Positions 1 to 8,460 of a DNA stretch of 33,494 nucleotides are shown here, piece by piece. Each line of letters opens with the position of its first letter. The first letter of the stretch is position 1. The position numbers and the translations under genes were made by a program. Source of the DNA: an uncultured Paracoccaceae bacterium (GTDB taxonomy: Bacteria > Pseudomonadota > Alphaproteobacteria > Rhodobacterales > Rhodobacteraceae). The DNA is taken from contig CALAXT010000065.1 in the NCBI GenBank assembly GCA_937895435.1, positions 1 to 33,494 of the forward strand, read 5' to 3'. The notes beneath the pieces were generated by a model. It was not told where the DNA came from. It saw only the letters and a list, made by a program, of their open reading frames with translations, and searched no databases.

Positions 1-318
1 CATAGACACCGAAAATGTCAGAGATGCGTCAAGGCCAAGCCCGCCATCATCATCAAAAAGCAGCAAGCTGCCCGAAGATGAATAGAGTTCTGGATATGGA
101 TCAAACAGCGTGCCAAAAGATGTTGAAAATGCCGCTACATCGGCCTGATAGATCACATCCTGCGTCAGCGTTACCGACACCCAATCTTCATCAAAAAAGT
201 AACTGATTTCACCCAGAAAAACGTCGCCCACAGACATCGTGTAAAAGGTGCCTGACCAGTTAAAAGCATCAAAACTTTCCGAAAGCACGGCTGCGCTGGA
301 AAAATTGGTGTTCTGCAT
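1..318 (-). CDS. PPC-domain secreted protein, N-terminal part (runs off the left edge)
   Basis: This frame is open on the minus strand from an ATG at 318 to the window edge, giving 106 residues with no stop. The start is preceded by a GTGGGGA-type ribosome-binding site. The protein begins MQNTNFSSAAVLSESFD and has no obvious cleavable signal peptide. Residues about 30-106 look like a bacterial pre-peptidase C-terminal (PPC) domain: DEDWVSVTLTQDVIY, a beta-strand pattern, then LLLFDDDGG and a terminal LTFSV strand. The acidic, aromatic, Cys-free composition fits a calcium-dependent extracellular protein. Family knowledge: such domains precede RTX/serralysin-type modules and are often exported by type I secretion through a C-terminal signal. 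The C-terminal part is outside the window, so enzymatic function cannot be named. It is divergent from the neuB-like gene. Confidence 0.7.
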   Translation of the reverse strand, partial: MQNTNFSSAAVLSESFDAFNWSGTFYTMSVGDVFLGEISYFFDEDWVSVTLTQDVIYQADVAAFSTSFGTLFDPYPELYSSSGSLLLFDDDGGLGLDASLTFSVSM

Positions 319-487
319 GTTGGATTTTCCCCACTCGTCCGTGTTTTAGCCCAAATCTAATCCTTATATTAACACTTGTCAATTTCAAACATCTAATGGT
401 TGCAATTCGATGCTTTGACCAATCGCTTGCATCAACCCCATTGGGCTGCGAGAACGGTGGGCAAAACATCCCTCCTCGGAGCTCAAA

Positions 488-1519
488 ATGCAGATCGCCC
501 ATCGCACCATATCCCCCAATCACGCCCCGCTTGTGATTGCCGAAATCGGCATCAACCATGGCGGCGATCTTGCGGTTGCCAAAGACATGGTACGGCTTGC
601 GGCGGCAGCCGGATGCGAATGTATCAAGCACCAAACCCATTTCATCGAAGATGAGATGACCGAAGAAGCAAAATCGATCTTTCCCCCCAATGCCGATGTC
701 TCAATCTGGGAGGTGATGGCCCGCTGCGCGCTGTCACCCGACGATGAAATTGCGCTGAAAACATTCACGGAAAGCTTGGGGCTGATTTATCTGTCAACGC
801 CCTTTTCGCGTGCGGCGGCGGATTTTCTAAACGAGATCGGCGTGCCTGCGTTCAAGATTGGATCGGGCGAGGCCGACAACCTGCCGCTTATTCGCCACAT
901 CGCGCGGTTTGGCAAACCGGTGATTTTGTCCACAGGCATGCAGACCATTGAAACCATCCGCGCCTCAGTCGCCATTTTGGATGATGCGGGCATCGATTAT
1001 GCGTTGCTGGAGTGCACCAATCTTTACCCCTCGCCCCCTGAAATCGTCAGCTTGCAGGGGGTCACCGATCTGCGCACAGCCTTTCCAAGGGCGCAGGTTG
1101 GATTTTCTGACCATTCGATCGGGCCTGAAATGGCGCTGGCTGCGGTGGCGCTGGGGGCCGTTATTCTTGAACGCCATTATACCGACACCCGCTATCGCCC
1201 CGGTCCAGATATCTCTTGTTCCATGGATCCGGCGGAATTGCGCTTTTTGGTGGATCGGTCGCGCGAAATTCACACCGCGCTGCACAACCCCAAAACCCGC
1301 ACCACAGCCGAAGAGCCCGTTTACCGCTTTGCGCGCGCCAGTGTCGTGGCTGATCGCGACCTGCCGGTGGGGCATATCATCACCGAAGGCGATATCTGGG
1401 CCCGCCGGCCCGGTTCTGGCGAAATTCCAGGTTATGACTTTGACAAGGTTGTGGGCCAGCGCCTGACACGCGCAGTGACCCGCAACACGCAATTACGCTG
1501 GCAGGATTTGGCGCGTTAA
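488..1519 (+). CDS. neuB: NeuB-family nonulosonic (sialic) acid synthase with C-terminal SAF domain
   Basis: The 343-aa protein is predicted to condense phosphoenolpyruvate with an N-acyl hexosamine to make a nine-carbon sialic-type sugar acid. The NeuB TIM barrel fills residues about 15-275: VIAEIGINHGG, IKHQTHF, YLSTPFS, FKIGSGEADNLPLI, GKPVILSTGM, LLECTNLYPSP, VGFSDHS and the PGPDISCSMDP segment are all family landmarks. Residues about 283-343 form an antifreeze-like SAF domain (ARASVVADRDLPVGHIIT ... VVGQRLTRAV), so the protein is full length. The start ATG follows CGGAG at a good spacing. The sequence does not separate NeuB from LegI or PseI, and no CMP-transferase or epimerase lies nearby, so the exact sugar is unknown. 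It ends one base before the stop of the convergent esterase gene. Confidence 0.85.
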   Translation: MQIAHRTISPNHAPLVIAEIGINHGGDLAVAKDMVRLAAAAGCECIKHQTHFIEDEMTEEAKSIFPPNADVSIWEVMARCALSPDDEIALKTFTESLGLIYLSTPFSRAAADFLNEIGVPAFKIGSGEADNLPLIRHIARFGKPVILSTGMQTIETIRASVAILDDAGIDYALLECTNLYPSPPEIVSLQGVTDLRTAFPRAQVGFSDHSIGPEMALAAVALGAVILERHYTDTRYRPGPDISCSMDPAELRFLVDRSREIHTALHNPKTRTTAEEPVYRFARASVVADRDLPVGHIITEGDIWARRPGSGEIPGYDFDKVVGQRLTRAVTRNTQLRWQDLAR

Positions 1520-2281
1520 TTAGCGCGCAGCCTCTGCCGCCAAAGCCAGCACATAGGGGCCGACGGCTGCGGCAATCTGGCCGGTGGCGACTGCGTTGGG
1601 GTGAATGCCATCGGCTTGCAGCAGCGGCAGGATGTCGCCCGGCCCCTGCCCCGGCTGCAACAGCGCTGAAAAGAACCCCGGCATCAGCGCCACGCTATAT
1701 TGCGCCGCCAAATCGGGGTAAATCGCGTCAAATGCGGCCTTGTAATCGGGGCCAAAATTGCCCGGTGCCTGCATCCCCACCAACAACACCGACACGCCTT
1801 GCGCCTGTGCCTGCTGCACAATCTGGCCCAGATTGGCCCGGGTGTTGCCCGGATCAATGCCGCGCAACATATCGTTGCCGCCCAAGGCCACAATCAACCC
1901 ATCCACACCATCGGCCAGCGTCCAGCCCAACCGCGCCAACCCGCCCGCAGTGGTATCGCCTGACACACCCGCATTGATGACCCCCACATCCCCGCGCCCT
2001 TGCGTGATCAGCCATGCCTGCAATTGCGCCACCAACCCCTCTTGCGGGGCCAAACCATAGCCTGCGGTCAAACTATCGCCCAGCATCGCCACCCGAATGC
2101 TCTGCGCCACAGCCCCCTTGGGCAGCGCCATTCCCCCGCACAGCCCACAAAGCACAAGAAACGCCAAAGACCGGTTGCACAGCCCCCGCCCCGCCCCATA
2201 TCTGAACAAACCGCCGATCTGCCAAACCCGCGCCCTGACCGCCTGCCACAACCCAAGGATCCCCCCGATGCCAAACCCCAT
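1520..2281 (-). CDS. tesA: TesA-like GDSL esterase / lysophospholipase L1, periplasmic
   Basis: This is an SGNH hydrolase closely patterned on E. coli TesA (acyl-CoA thioesterase I / protease I / lysophospholipase L1). Block I is AMLGDSLTAGYGL with nucleophile Ser70 in the numbering used here; NAGVSGDTTAGGLARL supplies block II; GGNDMLRG is block III; DGIHPN carries Asp224 and His227. A hydrophobic stretch ending ALPKGAVAQS looks like a signal peptide, so the enzyme probably acts in the periplasm. The start is uncertain. The ATG at 2281 gives 253 aa but leaves a long N-region before the hydrophobic core and overlaps the divergent ABC gene start by 14 bp. A TTG near residue 25 would give a more normal signal peptide. 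Divergence of tesA from a ybbA-ybbP pair is also the E. coli arrangement. Confidence 0.85.
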   Translation of the reverse strand: MGFGIGGILGLWQAVRARVWQIGGLFRYGAGRGLCNRSLAFLVLCGLCGGMALPKGAVAQSIRVAMLGDSLTAGYGLAPQEGLVAQLQAWLITQGRGDVGVINAGVSGDTTAGGLARLGWTLADGVDGLIVALGGNDMLRGIDPGNTRANLGQIVQQAQAQGVSVLLVGMQAPGNFGPDYKAAFDAIYPDLAAQYSVALMPGFFSALLQPGQGPGDILPLLQADGIHPNAVATGQIAAAVGPYVLALAAEAAR

Positions 2282-2987
2282 CTTGTCCCTGCGCGATGTT
2301 AGCCTGAGCCTGATGGCACAAGCTGGGCCTGTTGATATTTTGCGCGCGATTTCGCTGGATGTTGCACAGGGCGAAACCATTGGGCTGGTTGGTCCATCTG
2401 GGTCGGGCAAATCGTCGCTCCTTATGCTTATGGCCGGGTTAGAACATGCCAGTGGTGGACAGATCACCGCAATGGGTCAGGACCTGACCACGATGAATGA
2501 AGACGCGCTGGCACGCTTTCGCAGAGGGAATATGGGGGTTGTCTTCCAAAGCTTCCACCTGATTCCCACAATGACTGCCTTGGAAAATGTCGCAACCCCC
2601 TTGGAACTGGCCAATGTGCCCGACGCCTTTGCGCGCGCCGCCGCTGAATTGCAGGCCGTAGGTTTGGGCGAAAGGCTGCGCCATTACCCCAGCCAATTGT
2701 CAGGGGGCGAGCAGCAGCGTGTGGCGCTGGCCCGCGCCGCCGCACCACGCCCGGCGCTTTTTTTGGCAGATGAACCCACCGGAAATCTGGATAGTGCCAC
2801 TGGGCAAACCATTATGGATTTACTGTTTGATCTGCGCGATCGTCATGGTGCCACCCTGGTTTTGGTAACCCACGCACCCGAGCTGGCCGCCCGATGTGAC
2901 CGAGTGCTGCGCATGGCAGATGGCCAAATCATATCAGACCAGCGACAGACCACCCCAGCACCGTGCCACACCGAGGTGTCCGCATGA
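2268..2987 (+). CDS. ybbA: YbbA/LolD-like ABC transporter ATP-binding protein
   Basis: A 239-aa ATPase of the MacB/LolD/YbbA class that pairs with FtsX-like permeases. Walker A is GPSGSGKSS (42-50), the Q-loop VVFQSFHL, the signature LSGGEQQ (144-150), Walker B ALFLADE with Glu169, the D-loop GNLDS, and the switch His is in LVTHAPE (His202). I chose the ATG at 2268 because it yields the usual short N-terminus ([11 protein letters not shown]); further upstream the frame runs antisense through the esterase. The stop overlaps the permease start in an ATGA, suggesting translational coupling. With the permease and the divergent TesA-like gene this reproduces the ybbAP-tesA locus. The substrate is unknown; members of the class move lipoproteins or act mechanically on envelope substrates rather than importing solutes. 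Confidence 0.9.
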   Translation: MPNPILSLRDVSLSLMAQAGPVDILRAISLDVAQGETIGLVGPSGSGKSSLLMLMAGLEHASGGQITAMGQDLTTMNEDALARFRRGNMGVVFQSFHLIPTMTALENVATPLELANVPDAFARAAAELQAVGLGERLRHYPSQLSGGEQQRVALARAAAPRPALFLADEPTGNLDSATGQTIMDLLFDLRDRHGATLVLVTHAPELAARCDRVLRMADGQIISDQRQTTPAPCHTEVSA

Positions 2988-5530
2988 GCTTGCGGCAAGC
3001 CGCCCGGATCGCATCGCGCGAATTGCGCGGTGGTCTGCGCGATGGATTGCGCGGATTTCGGATTTTTCTGGCCTGTCTGGCGTTGGGCGTTGGCGCAATC
3101 GCAGCCGTCGGATCTGTCCGTGGTGCGATTGAGGTTGGACTGGCCGATCAAGGAGCGGTGCTTTTGGGCGGCGATGCCGAGCTTGAATTTACCTATCGCC
3201 GGGCCAGCCCAGACGAACGTCAATGGATGGATGGCACCGCCACCACAGTCAGCGAAATCTATGACCTGCGGGCGATGATTGGCACAGGCAGCGGTGACAA
3301 TGCCCAAAACGGGCTGACCCAGCTTAAGGCCGTTGATGCCGCATATCCTTTGGTGGGCGAGGTGCTGCTTGATCCAGCCATACCGCTGGCAACCGCACTT
3401 GGCCCGCAAAATGGGTTGCCCGGGGCCGTTATGGATGCCGTGCTGATAGATCGGATGGGCCTGCGCTTGGGCGACAGTTTTCGGCTGGCGAGGCAAGAAT
3501 TCCGGCTGAGTGCAACCCTTTTGCGCGAACCTGACAGTGCCGGTGCGGGATTTAGCCTTGGGCCGCGCACCATCGTCGCAACATCCGCCCTAGAAGGGTC
3601 TATGCTGCTGCAACCCGGCACGCTTTATGAAACAAAATATCGTCTGACCTTGGCTGCCGGAACAGATCTGGCAGTGGCAGAAACTGCGGCCAAAGCTCGG
3701 TTTGATCAGGCCGGTGTTCGCTGGCGCGACCGACGCGCCGGCGCACCAGGGGTGACGCGGTTTGTTGAACGGATGGGGGCTTTTTTGGTGCTGGTGGGCC
3801 TGGCAGGTTTGGCAGTGGGCGGGGTTGGGGTGTCTGCGGCGGTGCGGGCCTATCTGGAACGCAAGACCGCAGTGATTGCCACACTGAAAACGCTGGGGGC
3901 TGATGGCCGCACGATCTTTTTGACATATGCCCTGCAAATTGGCGCGCTCAGCCTGCTGGGGGTGGCACTTGGCTTGGCGTTTGGCCTGATTGCACCCCTG
4001 ATGCTTGCGCCCCTGATTGAAAGTCGGCTGCCCATTGCGCTCGATGTGGCCCCGCACCCAGCCGCCTTGGCGCAGGCGGCAGTCTATGGTCTTTTGACAG
4101 CTGCGCTCTTTACACTTTGGCCCTTGATGCGCACGGCGGGGCTGCGCGCGGCCACGCTTTACCGCGCCGTACATGGCAGTTGGAAATCTGGGCGCCCCCC
4201 CTTTGCAGCTGTTTTGGCCCTGGCGGTGGTGCTGACAGCCCTGCTGGCGGCGATGGCCGGATTTACGGGAATGCCAAAACTGGCCCTGTCCAGCGCGGGT
4301 GGGGTGGCGGTGGCCCTGGGTGCGCTGATGCTGACGGCCTTAGGGCTGAAACGCTTGGCGCGACGGCTGTCGACCGCGCGGCTGTTGCGTGGGCGCCCGG
4401 CGTTGCGATTGGCGGTAGGCTCTGTGGCAGGGCCGGGGCAAGACGCGGGCGCGGTGATCTTATCCTTGGGGCTGGGGCTGGCGGTTTTGGCTGCAGTGGG
4501 TCAGATTGATTCCAATTTGCGTCAAAGCATCAACCGAGATTTACCAGATGTGGCCCCCGCCTATTTCGTGGTTGATATCCAACAAAGCCAAATCACCGAC
4601 TATCTGGAGCGTTTGGCCGCAAATCCTGCCGTCAGCCGCGTGGACAGCGCGCCAATGCTGCGCGGCATCATCACCCGCATCAACGACCGCCCCGCAACAG
4701 AGGTCGCGGGCGATCATTGGGTTGTGCGCGGGGATCGCGGCCTGACCTATGCAGATGTCATGCCGAAAGACACCACGCTGACGGCAGGCCAGTGGTGGCC
4801 TACAGGCTATGACGGGCCACCTCAGATCAGCTTTGCCCGCGAAGAAGCTGAAGAAATTAGCCTGACCTTGGGCGACCGGCTGACCGTGAACATTCTTGGC
4901 CGCGATATCACTGCCACAATCACCAGCTTTCGTGAGGTTGATTTTTCAACAGCGGGCATCGGTTTTGTGATGGTGATGTCACCCAATGCGTTGGCAGGCG
5001 CACCGCATAGTTTTATCTCGACCATCTATACCCCACCAGCCGCCGAGGCCGCCTTACTGCGCGATCTGGCCCAAACATTTCCCAACATCACCGCCATCCG
5101 CGTGCGCGACGTGATCGCACGCGTGACCGAAGCCTTGGGCACACTGTCGGCCGCAACACGCATCGCAGCCGCGGCCACACTTTTGACCGGGTTTATGGTG
5201 CTGATCGGGGCCGCCGCTGCCGGCGAGACTGCCCGCATTTACGAAGCCGCTATTTTGAAAACTCTGGGTGCCACGCGGGGTCAAATTTTGCAAAGTTTGG
5301 CACTGCGCGCCGCCATTTTAGGGGCGGCAGCTGGGGGGGTGGCGGTCTTAACTGGGGCTGCCGCAGGGTGGAGCGTGATGTTTTGGGTGATGCAGGCCCC
5401 GTTTCGCTTTGATGGCCTGTCGGCAGGGCTGATCATTGGCGGCGGTGTGCTGGCCACCTTGCTATCAGGCATGGCCTTTGCCTGGCGGCCCCTTTCAACG
5501 CGCCCTGCGGGCGTTTTGCGCCACCGTTAG
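2984..5530 (+). CDS. ybbP: FtsX-like ABC permease (YbbP family)
   Basis: An 848-aa inner-membrane permease matching the long YbbP-type architecture. A first membrane segment (FLACLALGVGAIAAVG, about residues 28-43) is followed by a large periplasmic domain. Three hydrophobic segments then make the first FtsX core (LVLVGLAGLAVGGVGVSAAV, then GALSLLGVALGLAFGLI and a third), with two central membrane segments (VLALAVVLTALLAAMAG and VALGALMLTALGL). A second periplasmic domain precedes a second FtsX core near the C-terminus (LLTGFMVLIGAAAAGE, ILGAAAGGVAVLTGAAAG, LIIGGGVLATLLSGMAFAW). The motif AVIATLKTLGADGRTIFLTY and its C-terminal copy AAILKTLGATRGQIL are the cytoplasmic coupling helices. I use the ATG at 2984, which overlaps the ATPase stop (ATGA); an in-frame upstream start at 2963 is possible. 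Confidence 0.9.
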   Translation: MSLRQAARIASRELRGGLRDGLRGFRIFLACLALGVGAIAAVGSVRGAIEVGLADQGAVLLGGDAELEFTYRRASPDERQWMDGTATTVSEIYDLRAMIGTGSGDNAQNGLTQLKAVDAAYPLVGEVLLDPAIPLATALGPQNGLPGAVMDAVLIDRMGLRLGDSFRLARQEFRLSATLLREPDSAGAGFSLGPRTIVATSALEGSMLLQPGTLYETKYRLTLAAGTDLAVAETAAKARFDQAGVRWRDRRAGAPGVTRFVERMGAFLVLVGLAGLAVGGVGVSAAVRAYLERKTAVIATLKTLGADGRTIFLTYALQIGALSLLGVALGLAFGLIAPLMLAPLIESRLPIALDVAPHPAALAQAAVYGLLTAALFTLWPLMRTAGLRAATLYRAVHGSWKSGRPPFAAVLALAVVLTALLAAMAGFTGMPKLALSSAGGVAVALGALMLTALGLKRLARRLSTARLLRGRPALRLAVGSVAGPGQDAGAVILSLGLGLAVLAAVGQIDSNLRQSINRDLPDVAPAYFVVDIQQSQITDYLERLAANPAVSRVDSAPMLRGIITRINDRPATEVAGDHWVVRGDRGLTYADVMPKDTTLTAGQWWPTGYDGPPQISFAREEAEEISLTLGDRLTVNILGRDITATITSFREVDFSTAGIGFVMVMSPNALAGAPHSFISTIYTPPAAEAALLRDLAQTFPNITAIRVRDVIARVTEALGTLSAATRIAAAATLLTGFMVLIGAAAAGETARIYEAAILKTLGATRGQILQSLALRAAILGAAAGGVAVLTGAAAGWSVMFWVMQAPFRFDGLSAGLIIGGGVLATLLSGMAFAWRPLSTRPAGVLRHR

Positions 5531-5545
5531 TTTGCGCGACACCCT

Positions 5546-5560
5546 CTGGCGGCACGCCAG
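5546..5560. other. Small GC hairpin between convergent genes
   Basis: CTGGCG (5546-5551), loop GCA, CGCCAG (5555-5560) form a perfect 6-bp stem in the 48-bp gap between the ybbP-like stop and the convergent hpxZ-like stop. There is no T-run on either strand, so it is at best a weak or Rho-assisted bidirectional end. Confidence 0.3.
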
Positions 5561-5578
5561 CATCTGCACGTCAAAGCG

Positions 5579-5968
5579 CTATACCATGTTTGAAACATGG
5601 GCTGAGACAATCTGCCAGCCGAGGCCCGGCATCCGCACCAAGGTCTGGGTTTGCCGCCCAATCTGAACACGGCCACCTGAGGTGCGGGTGTATTCGGCAT
5701 GTGTGGTCGCAAAGTCGCGGCCAAACGTGCGAATTTCAACGCGCACCAAGTCACGCGCCAGCCCCGCACTTGGCCGGGCCTGACGAAAAGCGCGAATTTC
5801 ATCGCCGCCATAAAGCATCTCAGATGCGCCAAAGCGGATCACCTGCGGGCTGTCCCAAAACAACGCATCAAGCGTTGGCACATCATTGCCAACCAGCGCT
5901 GCCTCATATCTGTCAAAGACCGCTCGCACTTCGGCCATGACGTCGGGGGCATTGATCTCGGTGCTCAT
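5579..5968 (-). CDS. hpxZ: AtzH/HpxZ-family (DUF3225, NTF2-fold) small protein
   Basis: A 129-aa protein. Residues about 10-127 match the AtzH-like/HpxZ family: VFDRYEAALVGNDVPTLDAL, then FWDSPQVIRFGASE, YGGDEIRAFRQARP, RVQIGRQTQTLV and a terminal GWQIVSAHVS. The family has an NTF2-like cone fold. In Pseudomonas ADP, AtzH acts in the cyanuric acid/carboxybiuret branch; in Klebsiella, HpxZ belongs to the oxalurate/purine catabolic cluster. Here the ATG at 5968 overlaps the stop of the upstream amidase gene (ATGA), implying translational coupling and probably a shared pathway or complex. The other hpx/atz partners (AtzG/HpxX, allantoinase-type enzymes) are not in the window, so the substrate is inferred only loosely. 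A longer frame upstream is just amidase coding sequence in another frame. Confidence 0.8.
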   Translation of the reverse strand: MSTEINAPDVMAEVRAVFDRYEAALVGNDVPTLDALFWDSPQVIRFGASEMLYGGDEIRAFRQARPSAGLARDLVRVEIRTFGRDFATTHAEYTRTSGGRVQIGRQTQTLVRMPGLGWQIVSAHVSNMV

Positions 5969-7146
5969 GCCAGCCGCCAATGGCCGGCGGTGGCGATCAA
6001 GGCGCGTTCGTTTTGCCGCGCCCCCAACAATGACAGCCCAACAGGGCCACCTGCAACACATCCGGCAGGCACGCTCAGCTGCGGCAAACCGCCATGGCCT
6101 GCAATGCAAAGCAAGCACATCGCCGCAGTGCGGAACTGATCAAGCGTGGCACCATCAGCGTCGCGCAGCGGCCCTGGCGCGGGCGCGGTGGGTAAAATCA
6201 CGCAGGTTTGTGGGCCAATGGCCTGCGACAACTGGCCCACAATGCTTTGACGCGTGGCAACAGCCGCAGCAAAAGCCGCAGGGGTAATTGCCGATGCCAT
6301 CTGAAACCGCTCGGCAATACCGGGGCCAAAGGCTGGGTTTTGCGCGGTAACCCAATCGCCCAAGGTCTGCCAAATCTCATAGCCCTGATGCACCCGAAAG
6401 CAATCAAACCACGCCATCAGATCGGTGCCAGGCAACAATGGTCGGGTGTCAATTTCAGCGTCTGGAATGCGCGAGGTCAGATAGGCACGCAGGGTCTGCG
6501 CAGTCTCAGGTGTGGCGATATTCCAAAGATCCGTGGGCGCCCAAATATGGCCAAGCGTACCAGCCGGCGGCGCCGCCGGATCAACCACGCCCCAAAGCGT
6601 TTCCATCACGGCCAGATCGCGTGTGAAAAACCCAGGTGTGTCATAGCTGGGCGCAAACGGGATCAACCCCGCCCCCGACACATGGCCATGCGTTGGCCGC
6701 AAACCAATCACCCCATTAAAAGACGCAGGAATGCGGACAGAACCGCCTGTGTCGCTGCCGATCCCAATATCCACAGCGCCCGAGGCCACCAGAACAGCAG
6801 AGCCCGAAGATGACCCCCCCGGCACCCGATCAGGGGCTGCGGGATTGCGCGGCGTGCCATAGCGCGCATTCACCCCCATCAGGGAATAGGCCATTTCATC
6901 CATCTGCGCCTTGCCCGCCAGCGTCAGCCCCGCATCCAAAACCCGCTGAAGCAACGGCGCCGTCTGCATGGCAGGCGGATGGCTGGCCGCCCATTCGGGG
7001 CAACCATTGCCCGTCACAAAGCCTGCGATATCATAATTATCTTTGACCGCAGCGCGCAGACCGGCCAACGGGGTCTTGCCTGCAGCCAACGGTGCTGCAA
7101 TTTCGGGATCAAACCGCGAAACAAAGGGATCACATTCAGGCAACAT
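5965..7146 (-). CDS. Amidase-signature hydrolase, AMI1-like
   Basis: A 393-aa amidase-signature enzyme predicted to hydrolyse a carboxamide to acid and ammonia. The Ser-cisSer-Lys triad is complete: Lys35 in AAVKDNYD, cis-Ser112 in PGGSSSGSA and nucleophile Ser136 in GSDTGGSVRIPAS, with the 24-residue Ser-Ser spacing of the family. The segments MDEMAYSLMGVNARYGTPRN and PDRVPGGSSSGSAV resemble the plant AMI1 (indole-3-acetamide hydrolase) branch more than GatA. There is no signal peptide, so it is cytoplasmic. The ATG is preceded by AAGGAT. It lies 18 bp after the TRAP large permease gene and overlaps the HpxZ-like gene by 4 nt, so the likely substrate is whatever the TRAP system imports. A GatA function is unlikely because of the short length and the absence of gatB/gatC. 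Confidence 0.88.
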   Translation of the reverse strand: MLPECDPFVSRFDPEIAAPLAAGKTPLAGLRAAVKDNYDIAGFVTGNGCPEWAASHPPAMQTAPLLQRVLDAGLTLAGKAQMDEMAYSLMGVNARYGTPRNPAAPDRVPGGSSSGSAVLVASGAVDIGIGSDTGGSVRIPASFNGVIGLRPTHGHVSGAGLIPFAPSYDTPGFFTRDLAVMETLWGVVDPAAPPAGTLGHIWAPTDLWNIATPETAQTLRAYLTSRIPDAEIDTRPLLPGTDLMAWFDCFRVHQGYEIWQTLGDWVTAQNPAFGPGIAERFQMASAITPAAFAAAVATRQSIVGQLSQAIGPQTCVILPTAPAPGPLRDADGATLDQFRTAAMCLLCIAGHGGLPQLSVPAGCVAGGPVGLSLLGARQNERALIATAGHWRLA

Positions 7147-7164
7147 GGCGGTATCCTTTCGCGC

Positions 7165-8451
7165 TTAAAACGCAATATTGTCATAGAATTGTGCGGGCAA
7201 CCAAAGCGTTACGGCGGGCACAAACGTAATGATCATCAACGCCACCAAACCAACCGCGATAAAGGGCAAGGACCCTACGATCGCCTCACGAAAGGTGACA
7301 CCCAAGCTGACTGACACAAACAGGTTCAGCCCAAAGGGCGGTGAAAACATGCCAATCGCCGCGTTAACTGCCAAGATAATGCCCAGATGCGTCGGATCAA
7401 TTCCAGCGGCTATTGCCACAGGCGCGATAAAGGGAACCAAGATGATGATGATCGAATTGGGGTCAAGCACCATCCCAGCCACCAAAATGATCAGGTTGAT
7501 GACCAAAAGCAGTTGCACAGGATTCTGAGAAAATCCCACCAAAACCCCTTCGACCACACGCGAGACCCCCGATGTGGTCAAATACCATGCAAAAACAGAA
7601 GCCGCCGCGATGATAATCATCACCTGTGCCGTAGTCACAGCACTTTCCACCGCACAGGCCACAACATCGCGCAACGTCATTTCGCGGTAGATGACGATCG
7701 AGACAAACATGGCATAGGCCACCGCGATGGCTGCGGCCTCGGTCGGGGTGAATATCCCACCGTAGATGCCACCCAGAATGATCATCGGCGCGGCCAACCC
7801 CCAAAGACAAGTGCGACCGGTGTTCAAAATCTCTGATAAATTCCATGGGGCAGCATCACGCATGCCAGTCGCGCGCGCGTAAATCACGCAAACCGCCATA
7901 AACAGCAGCCCATAGACCAACCCTGCCCCAATCCCTGCGATGAACAAAGCGCCGATCGAGGCCCCAGTGACCGCGCCATAAACGATCATAAATATTGAGG
8001 GTGGAATGATAATCCCCATGGCCCCCGAACTCATCAACAAGCCAATCGGAAACGCCCGGCCGTACCCTTGGGCCACCATTGCTGGCAACATCGTTTTGCC
8101 CACGGCAATCACCGTGGCGGGGCTTGACCCGGAGATGGCCGAGAAAAACATCGCACTTGTCACCGTGGTCACACCCAAGCCACCCGTCACCGGGCGCATC
8201 AACGCGCTTGCAAAATCAATCAACCGGCGCGACATGCCCCCTCGCGCCATCAGGTTTCCCGCCAATATGAAAAACGGAATGGCCATCAACGGAAATTTAT
8301 CTATTCCAGAAAAAAACCGCTGAATAACCAACAGTTGCGATGTGTTGGTGGTAAATTCCAAAAAGCCTATTACAGGCAACAACAACACGATGAAAACGGG
8401 CACACCCAGCAGCAGCAAACCCACCAAGGACAATCCAAATATAATCGGCAT
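7165..8451 (-). CDS. dctM: TRAP transporter large permease (DctM)
   Basis: A 428-aa, almost entirely hydrophobic inner-membrane protein with about 11-12 membrane segments, the usual size for DctM. Family landmarks include FFILAGNLMARGGMSRRLID, the loop FFSAISGSSPATVIAVGKTM, GIIIPPSIFMIVYGAVT, IFTPTEAAAIAVAYA and the C-terminal SPPFGLNLFVSVSL. It forms the ion-driven translocation channel with DctQ and receives ligand from the periplasmic DctP. The ATG follows a GAGGG site 9 bp after the dctQ stop, so the two are co-translated. It is the third gene of dctP-dctQ-dctM-amidase-hpxZ. The substrate cannot be read from the permease; the adjacent amidase suggests an amide- or carboxylate-containing compound. 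Confidence 0.93.
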   Translation of the reverse strand: MPIIFGLSLVGLLLLGVPVFIVLLLPVIGFLEFTTNTSQLLVIQRFFSGIDKFPLMAIPFFILAGNLMARGGMSRRLIDFASALMRPVTGGLGVTTVTSAMFFSAISGSSPATVIAVGKTMLPAMVAQGYGRAFPIGLLMSSGAMGIIIPPSIFMIVYGAVTGASIGALFIAGIGAGLVYGLLFMAVCVIYARATGMRDAAPWNLSEILNTGRTCLWGLAAPMIILGGIYGGIFTPTEAAAIAVAYAMFVSIVIYREMTLRDVVACAVESAVTTAQVMIIIAAASVFAWYLTTSGVSRVVEGVLVGFSQNPVQLLLVINLIILVAGMVLDPNSIIIILVPFIAPVAIAAGIDPTHLGIILAVNAAIGMFSPPFGLNLFVSVSLGVTFREAIVGSLPFIAVGLVALMIITFVPAVTLWLPAQFYDNIAF

Positions 8452-8460
8452 TATAAACCC

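Noticed and set aside
269-640. Open minus-strand frame across the neuB start
   Set aside because: It is antisense to a convincing neuB start, contains no recognised domain and has no good ribosome-binding site.
1511-1528. GCGCG...CGCGC inverted repeat at the neuB/esterase stops as a bidirectional terminator
   Set aside because: Only a 5-bp stem with an 8-nt loop and no T-run.
4117-4509. Long alternative frame inside the FtsX-like permease
   Set aside because: Its Gly/Ala-rich translation is typical of an off-frame read of GC-rich coding DNA; the permease frame is continuous through it.
5965-7146. GatA subunit of the glutamyl-tRNA amidotransferase
   Set aside because: Too short, AMI1-like motifs, and no gatB or gatC; located in a TRAP transport operon.
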